A stretch of DNA of 64,000 nt from Rhabdophis nuchalis (lineage: Eukaryota > Chordata > Lepidosauria > Squamata > Natricidae). Below, in pieces: positions 45,426-56,467 of this stretch (positions are counted from its first letter, which is position 1; every line of letters starts with the position of its first letter). Made by a program: the position numbers and the translations under genes. The stretch covers positions 19,519,232 through 19,583,231 of the forward strand of contig CM077658.1 in NCBI GenBank assembly GCA_039707465.1, written 5' to 3'. The notes beneath the pieces were generated by a model, which did no database searches, was not told the DNA's origin, and saw nothing but the letters and a program-made list of their open reading frames with translations.

Positions 45426-45949
45426 ATGTTGATACAAATCACCAAAAATCAAGGAAGATTTTATCCCGACACAAAGAAAGCTAAAATATATGATGTTCCT
45501 GCAACATTTTAAAACAGAATGAAATAATTAAGGCTTCCTTCCTTCCTGCCACACGATGGAGCAGTGACCTTCTATTCCCTGGAAATACGTCTTACAAATC
45601 AGCCACTGAATTCCTTCTCCGCTTGCTAGAAGTAGCTAGAACGGATACCTAACCCCTTTGGAAATCACAATTGCTGGGGACATTATTAATTCAGGAGTAA
45701 GCGTTTTGCGCGCCGTCGTTCATGAAGCGTCTGGCTAGGACACCGACATTTGATAGCCAACGTTTAGGATTGGGGAGGGAGGGGTCAAAGGTTACCAAAA
45801 TCATTGTCATCACGAAAAAGGAAAGACGGTGAAAGGAAGGCGAATGAACAAGGGGACGGAGGGAAATCCATCCCGTATGGTGAATTCTTTCACGTCAGAA
45901 TGAAAAGTGCCTTCATAGCATGTCTGGTGGAAGCATCCGCCTGCAAGTG
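45426..45949. other. Unique sequence
   Basis: No recognised feature. Confidence 0.45.
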
Positions 45950-46556
45950 GCAGACCACAGATCCAAAGGAAAAGATGGCTGCCCAGGGCAAAGGGTTGCT
46001 CAAAGTTCCCATCGATGAAGAGAGACACGTTGGCACATCTGGGAAACCCTGAATCTGAAAGCTTCCTGGTTTTCCCCACCCAGCTGAAAGTTTATTTGTT
46101 TATTTATTTATTTATTTATTTAATTGGATTTATATACCGCCCTATCTCCCCGAAGGGACTCAGGAGATAATAAAAACAATATTCAATAAATACAATAAAG
46201 AATAATTAAAATGAATTAAATCTACGAGTCTGTGCTAAAATAAATTCAAAACCCTACTAAAATCCATCTTAAAAATTATGCCAGGCCGGCCACCTGAAAC
46301 AAGTGAGTTTTTAATGTCCGGCGGAAGAGGCGCAGGTCCGTGATTGTACGGAGGTCAGGGGGACAGGTCATTCCAGAGGGCTGGACCCGCCACAGAGAAG
46401 GCTCTTCCCCTGGGGGTCGCCAGCCAGCATTGCCCAGCCGACAGCACCCTGAGGAGGCCCTCCCTGTGGGAGCGGACAGGTCGAAGGGAGGTGTGTGGTA
46501 GGAGGCAGTCCCGCAGGTTCAAGATTCAAGAAAGTTCAAGATTCTGCGGCATTTTA
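45950..46556 (-). mobile_element. LTR family 2 fragment split by an L2
   Basis: 45950-46090 has GATCCAAAGGAAAAGATGGC and ACGTTGGCACATCTGGGAAA; 46513-46556 resumes with GAAAGTTCAAGATTCTGC. A GAAAGT repeat at the two L2 junctions may be the target duplication. The order of words differs from the complete copies, so the fragment is rearranged. Confidence 0.7.
46091..46512 (-). mobile_element. L2 LINE 3' end
   Basis: (TTTA)n tail complement, L2 3' UTR box at 46136-46160, then the antisense of the L2 C-terminus. Minus strand reads ALWNDLSP and LLRVLSAGQCWLAT-like fragments. Truncated. Confidence 0.9.
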
Positions 46557-46645
46557 CGGCCTTTCTCGCCCTCGTCGTTAAGCGAATCAATGCAGTTGTT
46601 AAATTAGTAACACAAGTCATGAAGTGAAATTGACTTCCCCATTGA
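46557..46645 (-). mobile_element. Tigger-like MITE fragment
   Basis: GTCGTTAAGCGAATCAATGC, AGTTGTTAAATTAGTAACAC and TTCCCCATTGACTTGGCTTG match the interior of 51480-51560. Confidence 0.75.
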
Positions 46646-46703
46646 CTTGGCTTGTCGGCTGGAGTAGAAGACCTCCAAGGTCCCTTCCTACTCTGTTATT
46701 CTC
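46646..46703 (+). mobile_element. CR1 LINE 3' tip
   Basis: GGAGTAGAAGACCTCCAAGG followed by CCTTCCTACTCTGTTATTCT. Confidence 0.85.
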
Positions 46704-47579
46704 TCAGCAGTTCCCCTTGACAAGTTATCCCCTCTTTCAATCCTCGTCTGTTTATTTTATTTTGAGCCTTGATCATCAACACGCAGGGGTCCTTAGTTAC
46801 TATCCTAAAGCCATGTCCTGCGATCCCCAACAATAAATGCATGGGATGTATTGTCACATGAACAACGCTGCTAAAGTTTACAGCTATTCATAACCCTTCA
46901 TATGAACTTGGCAGAGAGAGCAAAAAAAACCCTGCTATAGGAGATTAATTCTTAGTCAGGCTAACAGAGGTGAGCCAACCGTCAATTATTTCAGCATGAC
47001 ACAAAAGGTTTTATTTATGCCGCCATTAATTCGCAATGTGTAATACTATTAACTAAGAAGACTGCCTGAATTTTCAGATGCAAAAACGGCACCATTCTTT
47101 GCTTTGCGATCAACTGCATTTTGTCTAAGCTATTTTACCTTTACTAATAACAAAACAGCCATCGCCGTATTCCATGCTTCCAATTAACCAAGCTCTAGAG
47201 AGGTTTATTGAAAAGCAGATGTTTATTCATTGGTTCTCTTAATTATTTGTTTGGCGTAAAGAGGGTTTAAAAAAGAAAAAGGGGGGGGAAAAGATAGCCT
47301 GGTAGAATTAAAACTTGCCCTCTGCAAAACTGTTGCTGGGTGTCAACTTTCATCTCATGAAATAATAATAGAAAAGACACTGACAGACACGGAGAGAGAA
47401 GGAAGGGGAGAAAGAGATGAGAGCTAATATAATCTAACTCCCTTCTAAAGCTCCACCATTGCCTAATGGGTTCCTTGCATGTTTATTTTGTCATATAAAC
47501 ATACAGGCAATCCATTAAAACACCAACACATGTTTTTTACAATCTTAAACCGACACAAAATTAAACAAAATACATACTA
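46704..47579. other. Unique AT-rich sequence, candidate conserved non-coding
   Basis: 46960-47240 lacks repeats and has dense TAAT/ATTA words (GCCGCCATTAATTCGCAATG at 47018-47037). Function unknown. Confidence 0.45.
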
Positions 47580-47625
47580 CAGAATATTAGAGATGGGAAG
47601 GACCATGGAGGTCTTCTAGTCCAAG
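47580..47625 (-). mobile_element. CR1 LINE 3' tip
   Basis: GGGAAGGACCATGGAGGTCT, followed within ten bases by the CTAT array. Confidence 0.8.
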
Positions 47626-47635
47626 TATCTAGTTA

Positions 47636-47643
47636 TCTCTATC

Positions 47644-47714
<71 letters not shown>

Positions 47715-47794
47715 CCTACCTACCTACCTACCTACCTACCTACCTACCTACCTACCTACCTCTTATCTCTATCCCTACCCCTCTACCTACCTAC

Positions 47795-47859
<65 letters not shown>

Positions 47860-47934
47860 CCTACCTACCTACCTACCTACCTACCTACCTCTTATCTCTA
47901 TCCCTACCCCTCTACCTACCTACCTCTTTCTCTA

Positions 47935-48010
<76 letters not shown>

Positions 48011-48066
48011 ATCTATCTATCTACCTACCTACCTACCTACCTAGCCAGCCAGCCAGCCAGCCAGCC
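47636..48066. repeat. Long (CTAT)n/(CTAC)n array with higher-order repeat
   Basis: Alternating pure CTAT and CTAC blocks ending in (CAGC)n. The non-tetranucleotide spacer CTTATCTCTATCCCTACC occurs at 47762 and 47891, so the array repeats with a period of about 129 bp. Confidence 0.95.
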
Positions 48067-48752
48067 ACCCTTCCCCCCACCTGTAATTGATCAGCACGTC
48101 AGCAATTGATTATGATAATGTGACATGAGTTCAGCGATGGACTGCAGCAATATGGAAAAGTAACTCAAACGTGCAACAGACCCAGAAAAGGGTGGGGGGA
48201 AGAAACTTCAGTTGCACCATTTTTTTCCCTTACTGTCTTTTTTCCCCTCCCTCCTTCCTCTCCTTCCACTGAAAGTGTCTATAAAATTTTTAAAGGAAAG
48301 TAGGTTGCTAAAACGTACTTAATTTGCCATGATAGATTGCGTCCATGCCTCACTGGCTGTAATTGAATCTGTGACCTATTTCTTTGGTAAAGTAGAGAAA
48401 GTCTCTTGGGTTTTCGTCACTACTATCTTTTAATGAAATTCAACAAAAAGGAAAAAAAAAGAGGAGAAAAGTGGGAAGGAGAAGGGACTGCCAAAATGTC
48501 TACAAACCCCTCCTTTTGTTGTTGTTGTTAATATCATTACTTTAGAATTTGTGACTTTTGAGTTATGGGTAATCTTCATAAATGTGTACGGAGTGACTCT
48601 TACCAGCTGGAAATGCTTGGATATCAACCCAACGTTGACATGCCATAATAGGAAAATTAGCAGGACCGAAAGGGCATGAAAAGTGAAGTATATATAGAAA
48701 CATTACAAGCTGCTTCATATCTCCCATATATAGGGCTGTAATGTTGGTAGAA
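48067..48752. other. Unique sequence
   Basis: No recognised feature. Confidence 0.45.
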
Positions 48753-49100
48753 GTGACACGGTGACTCAGTGGCTAAGACACCGAGCTTGTCAATCAGAAA
48801 GATCAGCAGTTCGGTGGTTTGAATCCCCAGCAGTATGTAACGGAGTGAGCTCCCTTTACTTGTCCCAGCTTCTGCCAACTTAGCAGTTCGAAAGCACGTA
48901 AAAATGCAAGTAGAAAAATAGGAACCACCTTTGGTGGGAAGGTTACAGCGTTCTTTGCGCTTCTTATCCATGAAGCTTCTTTGATTCTGACTGAATGGAG
49001 GAACACTCACACATAAACTGAGTAATGTGCAGGACAATGCAATGAGACCTGTGTAGCTCTGTGTACATTGGAGAAACAAAACAACCACTTCAGGTAGGAC
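48753..49100 (+). mobile_element. Chimeric Sauria-SINE/Penelope-like element
   Basis: SINE head to GGTTACAGCG (48753-48956), then the same Penelope module as at 45197, continuing into a degraded frame that reads VYIGETKQP at about 49062-49088, the GIY-YIG endonuclease core typical of Penelope-like elements. A stop precedes it (CRTMQ*). Confidence 0.82.
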
Positions 49101-49728
49101 TAGAACTCAACAGCTCCTGGTAATTGGCCCAAAGTCATCCAGACAACTTTCATGCTTAAAATGGGATTAGAATTCTTTGTATGCCTTGAATGTTTTGGCT
49201 ACTGCTGGCTATGACTCTGAAGTTTTCCCAAGGGCTCAAACATTGCATCCTAATTGTTTTAAATAAAACGAAATAAAAATTTGAATCAATCTATTCTTAA
49301 ACAGGAATATCACAAGCCTGACAATTTTCCTCTGTGGTTAGGGATATTCAGTGCAAGAGTTGGCTAAAATTGATGGACTGTAATGGCTTAAAAGTAGCCA
49401 TAAATTCTTATAACGATAGCCAAACAAAAGCGATTCCCTCAGCTCATTTCTTTCTGCTTTACAGTTATTATGCTTGAAACTAACTCCTTCCCCAAATCTA
49501 CCATGCAATAAGTCCCTCACCACTCATTTTTAATAAGCTATCATGGATTATTATCATCCTAACCTTTCCTCTGGTCATTCCTCTCTCTTCCTCTCTCTCT
49601 CTCTCTCTCTCAAAAGGTCAGAATAATAAAATGTACATGATCACAAAATGGCCGTGTTTTCATAAAAAAATGAATGTTTTAGGGGGAAATTGAATGGTTT
49701 CTATAGGAAATGGTTTCCCCCTTTTTCT
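49101..49728. other. Unique sequence
   Basis: (CT)n at 49588-49611. No recognised gene. Confidence 0.45.
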
Positions 49729-49945
49729 TTTAGAATAGAATAACTATAGAATAGAATAACTATAGAATAGAATGGAATGGAATTCTTTATTGGCCAAGTG
49801 TGATTGGACACACAAGGAATTTGTCTTTGGTGCAGATGCTCTCAGTATACATAAAGAAAAATAAAATAGAATACATTCATCAAGAATCATAAGGTACAAC
49901 ACTTAGTGATAGTCATAGGTTACTAATAAAATCCATTATATAATA
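49729..49945 (-). mobile_element. L3-like CR1 3' end
   Basis: (TAGAA)n-type tail at 49733-49790, then TTTATTGGCCAAGTGTGATT and TTGTCTTTGGTGCAGATGCT, followed by the T-rich UTR in reverse to ACACTTAGTGATAGTCATAG. Confidence 0.88.
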
Positions 49946-49949
49946 AAAT

Positions 49950-50008
49950 AATGTGGGAGGTGGACTAGACAACCTCCAGGGTCCCTTCCAACTCTGATGA
50001 TGATGATC
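49950..50008 (+). mobile_element. CR1 LINE 3' tip
   Basis: GGTGGACTAGACAACCTCCA and GGGTCCCTTCCAACTCTG with a (GAT)n tail. Confidence 0.85.
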
Positions 50009-51099
50009 CTAATTGTAATATTGGGGGGGGGGAGGATACATTCACCTTGGTGAATGTATCCTTTGGTACTGTACACCCAACTGTTTTCATAAGTCAAACA
50101 CACAAATAAACCACACTGTAAAAAAAAATCATGTTATTTTCTTTAGCGAGCATTTGGGATTCCCCACCCCCTCCCTTCTTCCTAAGCAACCTTTGGTATG
50201 TTTATTCTACTCAATCAGCTATTCAGAGGCTTGTTTCAAAGCCTCTGTATTTATTTTGAGGTTTTTTTTTCCGGTTTTCACAAAAGGAAAGAGAGTTTTT
50301 TTTTCCTATATTCCAACTATGCCAGATAATTAAACACTTTAAAAGGTTGTGTATAATCCAACTTGTGCAGATGGTTTTTTTTTCCCTCCCCCGCCCTTCT
50401 TTTATTTCTTATTTAAAATCCGAAGCCAAGGTTCATGAATATTAAAAACTGATGAAATGCCAAGATGGAGACTTTTGTCCGTGCAATTTTTCTTTCAAAT
50501 CGGTTGCATAGATTAGTTTTTTCTTTTCTTTTCTTGCTTTTTTTTTTTTTTAATAAGTATGTATATTAAAGCATATTTGGGATGGAGGAAAAAAAAGGTG
50601 AATGCTTTCATGCACAATCAGATGCTATTGAAATTAATTGACTTCCGTCATGCCTTGATGAGATAAAAAAAAAAACCACCGCAAAATAGAGAGAATAATA
50701 AGTGCATGTTTGCATGAAAGCGAACGGCTTTCAGGTGAAAATCTGATTGGTCGACCGAAGCCCTCGACAAGTTGCTGAATGGTAACAACATCCCACAGAT
50801 CACAGGAACACACAATACCAACAAGTGCGGCTGTGTTGGAAGAAGAGTTGAGATGAAAGGTATAATCCAGATGAAAGGATCTCAACAAATTGAATGCAGG
50901 ACTCACAAATGAAGGGATTCAATTTATGGTTTTATTAGAAGACCATCACAAGGGAAAGAACATTGACATGTAAATGAGATTGGAAAATGTGCACCCCAGA
51001 TGGATTCGGGGCGGGGAATTGCCAGAGAAAAATATCCACTTGTTTGTCATCAGTCGTGAATGTCTTCCGAACATGTCGGCCAAAGGAGACAGCATTTCC
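50009..51099. other. Unique AT-rich sequence, candidate conserved non-coding
   Basis: Over 1 kb without a recognised repeat; poly-G near 50024, poly-T and poly-A runs. 50640-50900 contains a block with balanced composition (GGCTTTCAGGTGAAAATCTG). Frame 50634-50906 minus has no domain. Confidence 0.45.
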
Positions 51100-51240
51100 A
51101 AGCTATGGTGGCACAGTGGTTGGAATGCAGTATTGCAGCTTAATTCTGTTGACCGCCAGCAGATCGATCCTGACGGGCTCAAAGTTGGCGATCCTACTGT
51201 GTGTGTTTTGCACTTACCTTTTGCAGCTGAATGTTCTCCA
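51100..51240 (+). mobile_element. Second tRNA-SINE family, 5' part
   Basis: CTATGGTGGCACAGTGGTTG head, AGCAGATCGATCCTGACGGG B-box region; then diverges. Confidence 0.75.
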
Positions 51241-51460
51241 GAGGATTGAACCCTGGTGGATAAAGTACAGTATTGCAGGCTAACTCTGCCCACTGCCAGG
51301 AGTTCGATCCTGACCGGCCCCATCTGGTTGACTCAGATTTCCATCCTTCCGAGGTGGGTAAAAGAGGAGCCAGATTGTTTGCAGCAAAATGCTGACTCTC
51401 TAAACTGTTTAGAGAGGGCTGTAAAGCTGTGTGAAGCGGTATATAAGTCTGAGGGGAGAT
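51241..51460 (+). mobile_element. Second tRNA-SINE family, near full length
   Basis: AGTTCGATCCTGACCGGCCC, TTCCATCCTTCCGAGGTGGG and GAAGCGGTATATAAGTCTGA. The head is degraded. Confidence 0.82.
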
Positions 51461-51477
51461 CTTATTTTCAGGGAAAC

Positions 51478-51777
51478 AGGGTAGTTGTTAAGTGAATGGC
51501 CGCAATTCTTAAATTAGTACCCTGGTTGTTAAGTGAATCAGGCTTCCCCATTGATTTTGCTTGTCAAAGGATAGTCAAGGGGGGGGGGGTTCAAAAGACC
51601 ATAGGCCACTGCACTGCAACAGTTATAAATATGAATCAGTTGCAAAGCATCCGAATTCGGATCTTGTGACCATGAAGATCGCAAGCGTGAAAAACGTCCA
51701 TAAGTCATTTTTTCAAGCGCTGCTGTAACTTTGAACAGTCAGTAAATGCACTGTCGTAAGTCAAGGACTACCTGTAT
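51478..51777 (-). mobile_element. Tigger-like MITE, near full length
   Basis: From GGTAGTTGTTAAGTGAATGG to the terminal GTCAAGGACTACCTG followed by TA. Poly-G (51579-51588) has expanded inside. The left terminus is eroded. Confidence 0.8.
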
Positions 51778-52127
51778 TAATTCCATTAAGAAGCGGGGAT
51801 TCAGGAAGAAAACGGGGGGGGGGGGGATCCACTCGTATATCTGCCATGAGATAGGAGCAATTTGGATTGCTGGAGGAAAATGTCTTGCTGAGTATTTAAT
51901 AATCAGTGTATCAGCTTTCCACTAGCATATGATATTGCCTTTGTTTGCTTCACACCCACTTCAAAGAACCCAGGAAGCTTCTGAGAGAAGAATTAACGCT
52001 TTCAGCAGTTCAGGCATCTCCCCCCCCCCCCTTCAAAACACATAGAATCCAGTCTTTACTTCTTATGCTTTCCAATTTCCGGATTTCTTGTTTTTGTAAG
52101 AAATTGTGATGCACTAGGTGTGATGAT
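51778..52127. other. Unique sequence with poly-G and poly-C
   Basis: Poly-G 51815-51827, poly-C 52020-52031. No recognised gene. Confidence 0.45.
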
Positions 52128-52326
52128 TGTTGTGGCCCGCCAGTAGCCAGCAGACCTGGCAGCAGATTCGAACAGTGAGGAGGTTGGGGAGGAACATGGG
52201 CCAGTCCTAGAGTCTAGGGAAGGCTCAGACGAGGGCTCTGCTTTGGAGGCAGAGATGAGGCCAGGGCCATCTGGCAGTTCTCAGCTGCCTTTGGAGCTAA
52301 ACAGCAGTGAGAAGACGATGATCAGG
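52128..52326 (+). mobile_element. LTR family 1, 5' part
   Basis: TGTTGTGGCCCGCCAGTAGC start; continues to the CTGCCTTTGGAGCTAAACAG region and stops. Confidence 0.85.
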
Positions 52327-52551
52327 ACTTACGTTTGGCCCAGAAGTAACTGGTAGCCAGAGCAACCACTCCAAAAGTGGTACTACCATGTGATGGTGGT
52401 TGACCTGCCAGATATCTAGCTGATTCATTCAGTGTCTAGATGTTCTTTCAACTAATAACAAACATCACAGACAAAGCTTTTTGCCATACAGAGACACACA
52501 CACGCAAACACACACCACCAGGACCTCTGCTCACTATTCATGGGTCGAGCC
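52327..52551. other. Unique spacer
   Basis: No recognised feature. Confidence 0.4.
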
Positions 52552-52668
52552 ACAAATGTATTTATTTATATGTTTGTACTTCTATTTTTAACTTCCTGCG
52601 CACCGCCCTGCGTCCCTTCGGGGAGATAGGTTGCGGTATAAAAATCAAATCAAATAAATAAAATAAAG
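52552..52668 (+). mobile_element. L2 LINE 3' UTR
   Basis: GCGCACCGCCCTGCGTCCCT and GGTTGCGGTATAAAAATC with an (AAATA)n tail. Confidence 0.88.
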
Positions 52669-52904
52669 AAGTCTCCAGTTCATGAACCAGCTGGAACAAC
52701 ATGACCCCCCAATCAGACTAACGGCCAGGACTCGTGGCCCCAAATGTTTATTGAATGTGACAAGGTCAAGCTGTGTAATTAGAGCTTCGTTCACTCCTGA
52801 GACTATTAAGAGCTTCTAGGTGTTGATTTCCACTTGCCACAACCTGGAATGGTGATGTACAGCTAAGAATCTGAAGCTACTGATGGCATCTCGTCCCAGA
52901 TTTT
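52669..52904. other. Unique spacer
   Basis: No recognised feature. Confidence 0.4.
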
Positions 52905-53690
52905 ATTTCATTTATTTAGTTTGTCAAACATGTACAAGATGGCAGGTATAAGTATAAACATGGACATGAACAAAGGAAAGGAATACAGGTAAATGGGAAC
53001 AGTAGGACAGGGATGGAAGGTGTGCTGGTGCGCTTATGCACACCCCCTTTTACAGACTTCTTAGGAATGGGGTGAGGTCCACGGTGGACAGTTTGAGATT
53101 GAAGCGTTGAGGGTTTGAGGATGTAACAATGGAATCGGGTAGACCATTCCAAGTGTGGATTACTCTGTTGCTGCAATCAAATTTGGAGCGGTTTACCTTG
53201 ATTTTGTATCGATTGTTTGCTCGTGTATTATTGAGGTTCTAGCTGAAGTAGCCATTGACAGGTAGTCGACAATTTTGTGTACTACGCTTAGGTCAAACTG
53301 TAGGCGGCGTAGTTCCAGATTTTCCAAGCCCAACATTTCGAGCCTGGTGGCGTAAGAGATTCTATTGTGAGCAGAGGAGGGGAGGACTCTTCTCGTGAAA
53401 TACCTCTGCACCCGCGTGATCATATTAATGTCCGATATACAGTGTGGATTCCAGGCAGATGAGCTGTATTCGAGAATTGGTCTGGCAAAGGTTTTGTATG
53501 CCCTAGTTTGCAATACAATGTTATTGGAGAAGAAGCTTCACAAAATTAAGTTAACAACTCTTAATGCCTTTTCATCAACGCTGTTACAGTGAGCTTTGGG
53601 ACTTACATCGTTTGAGATGAGTACTCCGAGGTCCTTGACAGAGTGATCTATTCCAAGGTACATGTTAAATAACCTACAGATGGAACTAAA
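52905..53690 (-). mobile_element. Rex1-like LINE 3' region
   Basis: Longest copy of the family. On minus: VKDLGVLISNDVSPKAHC (53580-53660), then KTFARPILEYSSSAWNPH and RLEMLGLENLELRRLQFDL (frame 53193-53513), NRVIHTWNGLPDSIVTSSN, and the 3' UTR with GTTTGACAAAC at 52918. This is the post-RT part of a CR1-clade LINE. Frameshifts and stops throughout. Confidence 0.82.
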
Positions 53691-54424
53691 TGCTGTGGGG
53701 CCCCACTTTGGAGCAACCATGGACTGGAGAACTTCTCTTCTGTCACTGGAACTAGTCACTGGAACTGGTAGGAGCTGAATCGCCAAAGCATGCTGGTAGT
53801 TCAGCTCCTCTACCTTCACCAAACTTCAAATACTTCAGTTGATGCATTGAAGGTCAACCAAGAAAGGCCATTCCTGGTTCATCAGTGCTATTTCTGCCCT
53901 TTGAGAGAAGGGGATATTGCTATGGCGACTGCACTAATGGGAAACGAACTCCAACCCTATCTAAAATTTCTCTATTCCACGAAGATATATCTGTACAGTA
54001 TCTAAAGCTCATCTTTTATGTTGTTTAGATTTATTGGCTCTCGCTTTCTGGAGGAGAAGTTGGCAGAGACGGAGAGGAAGACTTTTTAAATAACTAGCAG
54101 GTGCTTGATTTTTTTTTTAAAAAAAATTCAGCTCAATCTACTTGGATTGATCATTGATTTTCTGTGATTCATGAAGCTATTCATAGCTTTCAGTTACTTT
54201 TGGCAAGAGCTGTTCATCACTCTCTCTTTCACTCTCTGCCTAGCTGGCTTCTCTTCCATTGTGTTTCTGGATGAGTTTTCTATTCTCCCCCAATTCTGGC
54301 TTTGATTTATGGAGGGAGGGTGATGGGGGGAGAGAGAAGGGAAAAATCATGACCACAGATCTGTAATTTATTTATTTATAAAATGTATTGGCTGTCCATC
54401 TTACCATAAGGGTTAACTCTGGGA
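53691..54424. other. Unique sequence
   Basis: No recognised feature. Confidence 0.45.
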
Positions 54425-54732
54425 AGCTTAGGGGACAGGAGGTTAAAACATATAAAAGAACAGTTGTTGGAATTGGGAATGTCTAGTTTAATGAACAGAA
54501 GGACTGGAGATGACATGATAGCAGTGCTCCAATATTTGAGCAACAAAGAAGAGGGGGTCAACCTCTTCTCCAAAGCACCTGAAGGCAGACCAAGAAGAAA
54601 TGGATGGAAGATAATCAAAGAGAGAAGCAACCTAGAACTAAGGAGAAATTTCCTGACGTTGAGAACAATTAATCAGTGGAACAACTTGCCACCAGAAGTT
54701 GTGAAGCGCTCCAACACTGGAAGTTTTTAAAA
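54425..54732 (+). mobile_element. CR1 LINE 3' region lacking its tail
   Basis: Frame 54464-54730 is one of the best CR1 C-termini here (SSLMNRRTGDDMIAVLQYLS, VNLFSKAPEGRPRRNGWK, TINQWNNLPPEVVKRSNTGS). It ends at 54732, about 90 bp short of the usual 3' end, where an inverted CR1 begins. Confidence 0.92.
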
Positions 54733-55045
54733 AGATATCTAGGTTGCTTCTCTCCTTGATTAGTTTCCATCCGTTGCTTCTTGTCTTGCTTTCAGGTGCT
54801 TTGGAGAATAGTTTGACCCCCTCTTCTTCGTGACAGCCTCTTAGATATTGGAAGACTGCTACCATCTCACCTGTGGTCCTTTCTTTCATCAAACTAGACC
54901 TACCCAGTTCCCACAACCATTCTTCAGATGTTTTAGCCTCCAGGACCCTAATCCTCTTTGTTGCTCTTCTCTGCACTCTTGGTAGAGTCTCAACACCATT
55001 TTTTTTCTATTGTGGTGACCAAAATTGGGTGCAATTTTTGTTACA
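54733..55045 (-). mobile_element. CR1 LINE, inverted partner
   Basis: Minus frame 54638-54976 contains RRATKRIRVLEAKTSEEWLW, SLMKERTTGEMVAVFQYLRG and VKLFSKAPESKTRSNGWKLI. Starts internally, without a 3' UTR. About 150 bp is complementary to 54480-54640. Confidence 0.9.
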
Positions 55046-55518
55046 AACAAATACGTCAGCTCTGCTGCTTGAATCAGTACATTTTCACATTATCCCTCAC
55101 TCTATTCGACCAGGACAGATTGAAAGCATTAAACACACACACACGTGTGTGCATAAAACATGCCCATGAGTCTGAATCAGTTTGAATCAATCTGAATCGG
55201 TTCAGACATGTTTAATGCAATCCATCAATTCAATTTCGTTGAATTGCTTTAACTGTCTGAATTGATTCAGGGACTCACTTATCCACCCAGGCCTAGTTAA
55301 TATGATTCCTCTTCAGCCATGAGTTTAATAATTCCCACCTACTGACACATTAAAATTATAATTTGTTAATAAGTTTTTAAAATCTCCAAGGACGGGCAAG
55401 ACTGTTTGGGATCACATTTTCTTCAATCTATGCATCCTAAAACAAAGGCTACCCTCATCACTGTGGACTTTCCATGATCCTAAATAATAAAGTAGTTTTG
55501 CTAGATCTTTTTTTTCCC
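55046..55518. other. Unique sequence
   Basis: (CA)n at 55132-55144. No recognised gene. Confidence 0.45.
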
Positions 55519-55715
55519 CAAAAGGCAACTGGACTTTCTTTGTTTTTCCTTGATGACATTTCACTTCTCATCCAAGAAGCTTCTTCAGTTCTGAAGTTGT
55601 GAACTGAAGATGCTTCTTGGATGAGAAGCGAAACGTCTTCAAGAAAAAAAAACCCAAGAAAATCCAGTTGCCTTTTGAAACTTTTGAGACCTGGATGACT
55701 GAGAACCTCCCTAGA
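55519..55715. mobile_element. Penelope-like terminal modules in a fold-back
   Basis: Left arm 55519-55591 and right arm 55601-55677 are inverted copies of the module with a 9-nt spacer; the right side continues to GACCTGGATGACTGAGAACC. Confidence 0.72.
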
Positions 55716-56467
55716 TATTTAGTTTTGCTATGCAGAATTTGACTCGCCCCTGAATTTATGGATTTATTTTATTTGATGTCACAACAGACTGCTTCTCTCT
55801 TTGAGTGTGTATGGTTGTTTGTGTGCGTCATGCAACACACACGCGCCCCGCACATAGGTTAAATTATCTAAATTGATGCCTCATTGTCTCAGCCTCTGTA
55901 TATAAGTCTCCCAAAGTTCCTTTAAACACACAAATGCAAACACAGAGAGAGAGAGAGAGACTAATGTAATTCAGGCACTGTAAAACATATGGCAACTTTA
56001 ACAGGAATTAATTTGAAGCTCTTCTTCTATTATTATTTGGGCTTCTATGAAACAGAGACAAGTTGGACCTACAGCCTCAGCAATCTGCAAAGGAGCTCTT
56101 TGTTCTAAATATTATTTCTCCTCCAGTAATCCAAGCATAATTTTTTTTTATTAACAATAGCAAAAATGAGATAGCATTGTATTCAAAATGGGTAATAAAA
56201 GACCATTCACAGCGCCTTCTTCTGACAAAGAGTCTCATATAACTTTCTTATTTCCTCCTGAAAAAAAGAGGAGTCAGGGAAGCTCCGGGAATATTTAATT
56301 CTATATTATATTTTTCCAATTAAATCCCTCAATCCTTCCCTCCGGGGTGGCCAATAAGCAATATTTTTTATAGTAACAAGTATAACACCAAACCTCTGAA
56401 ATCCTGAAAACAACCTCAAGAGGGGTGAATGTGCAATTAGTTTATCTTTCATTTATATCTGTAAATC
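55716..56467. other. Unique sequence
   Basis: (GA)n at 55945-55961. No recognised gene. Confidence 0.45.

Noticed and set aside
47636..48066. CRISPR-like array
   Set aside because: Tetranucleotide repeat without unique spacers in a vertebrate genome.
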